In this document: in pieces, positions 7,015 to 7,335 of the stretch
Layout: every line of letters begins with the position of its first letter
How positions within the stretch are numbered: the stretch's first letter is position 1
Origin: an uncultured Coleofasciculus sp.
Lineage (GTDB): Bacteria; Cyanobacteriota; Cyanobacteriia; Cyanobacteriales; Coleofasciculaceae
Reading direction: 5' to 3'
Assembly: GCA_902805485.1 (NCBI GenBank)
Contig: CADCTM010000861.1
Coordinates: 1 to 7,335, forward strand
Length of the DNA stretch: 7,335 nt
Program-made: the position numbers and the translations under genes
The notes under the pieces: model-generated
What the model was told of the DNA's origin: nothing
Databases searched by the model: none
The model's input: only the letters and a program-made list of their open reading frames with translations

Positions 7015-7335
7015 TTAACCTAATTTCGTCAGTTGCTGTTTCTGGGGACTCACAGTTTGTAAAGCTGCATCTACTAAGCCATTAACTTGCCAACCGTAAA
7101 TTCCCCTAGTGTTGATTAAGGTAATTATGGGGACAATTTGCCCAGAAAATAGTTCCACAGTTATGTTAGTTAACTTTGCAGGAATGCTGACTCTTTCAAT
7201 GTAGTCTTCGCTGTCTTTTGGTTCAATTTGTCCAGCTAAAATTAGTTGCAAGGTTTCGTAGACATCTGCCGAAAAACCACCCACTGGTTCAATCGCATAT
7301 ATAGGATTAAGTTCTTGATTAAGTGTCCAGATTAA
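7015..7335 (-). CDS. PatG C-terminal region, upstream reading frame (partial)
   Basis: This frame has 106 codons plus a stop and is open at the right window edge. It carries the PatG stretch with PIYAIEPVGGFSADVYETL, then IERVSIPAKLTN, VELFSGQIVPII and RGIYGWQVNGLVDAAL, resembling the domain that precedes the last one in PatG. It runs out of homology after QLTKLG and stops at once. A GTG at 7284 could be called as a start, but it falls inside the conserved domain, so it is unlikely to be real. Confidence 0.6.
   Translation of the reverse strand, partial: LIWTLNQELNPIYAIEPVGGFSADVYETLQLILAGQIEPKDSEDYIERVSIPAKLTNITVELFSGQIVPIITLINTRGIYGWQVNGLVDAALQTVSPQKQQLTKLG

Larger units (their letters stand above)
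6677..7335 (-). pseudogene. patG: PatG-family cyanobactin maturation protein, C-terminal region, frame broken
   Basis: Two minus-strand frames, read in order, give a continuous match to the C-terminal region of cyanobactin PatG proteins, whose full-length form joins a subtilisin-like macrocyclase to long C-terminal domains of unknown role. The first frame enters from the right edge with LIWTLNQELNPIYAIEPVGG and ends at a TAA at 7017-7015. The second, open from 7081, continues as RKSLTSFLQRVYYDLRNLG and ends with VRSWSVPK and a TAG at 6679-6677, the usual PatG end. A single-base loss (or gain of two) between about 7081 and 7018 explains the break. The protease domain would lie beyond the right edge, so it cannot be said whether the gene is otherwise intact, whether the remnant is all that survives, or whether a sequencing error caused the shift. 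I know of no role for the stretch outside cyanobactin-type loci. Confidence 0.75.

Noticed and set aside
7018..7060. Programmed -1 frameshift site that would fuse the two PatG frames
   Set aside because: No X-XXY-YYZ slippery heptamer is in the correct register before the stop and no strong downstream stem is seen, so decay or sequencing error is simpler.

Overview
The window is chromosomal DNA from a cyanobacterium, most likely a larger-genome type. Four things point there: a chlorophyll-type magnesium chelatase H subunit (chlH), repeated copies of the cyanobacterial HIP1 octamer GCGATCGC, a close match to the light-response element HLR1, and the C-terminal region of a cyanobactin-type PatG protein.

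Layout. Positions 1-3953 (minus strand) hold chlH, complete at its N-terminus and cut by the left window edge just before its stop codon. Positions 3954-4416 are a divergent intergenic region. It contains the chlH leader, a ribosome site, a candidate -10 box, a HLR1 match placed where an RpaB activator site would be expected, and two small overlapping palindromes. Positions 4417-5577 (plus) encode a polytopic membrane protein of the PIG-V/Gpi18-like GT-C mannosyltransferase family. After a gap of 90 bases, 5668-6627 (plus) encode a GtrB/DPM1-like family 2 glycosyltransferase with two C-terminal membrane helices. Converging on this from the right edge, 6677-7335 (minus) encode the C-terminal end of a PatG-family protein whose reading frame is broken near 7018-7081.

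How the genes work together. ChlH is the porphyrin-binding subunit of the enzyme that commits protoporphyrin IX to chlorophyll, so light-dependent control through a HLR1 element would make sense. The two plus-strand genes look like a functional pair: the GT2 enzyme would load a sugar onto a polyprenyl phosphate in the cytoplasmic membrane, and the GT-C enzyme would use that lipid-linked sugar on the other side of the membrane. The final acceptor is not encoded here. The patG piece has no evident link to the other genes. It is either a decayed remnant or the broken 3' end of a cyanobactin-like locus lying beyond the right edge.

No tRNA, rRNA, CRISPR array, transposase or convincing rho-independent terminator was seen.
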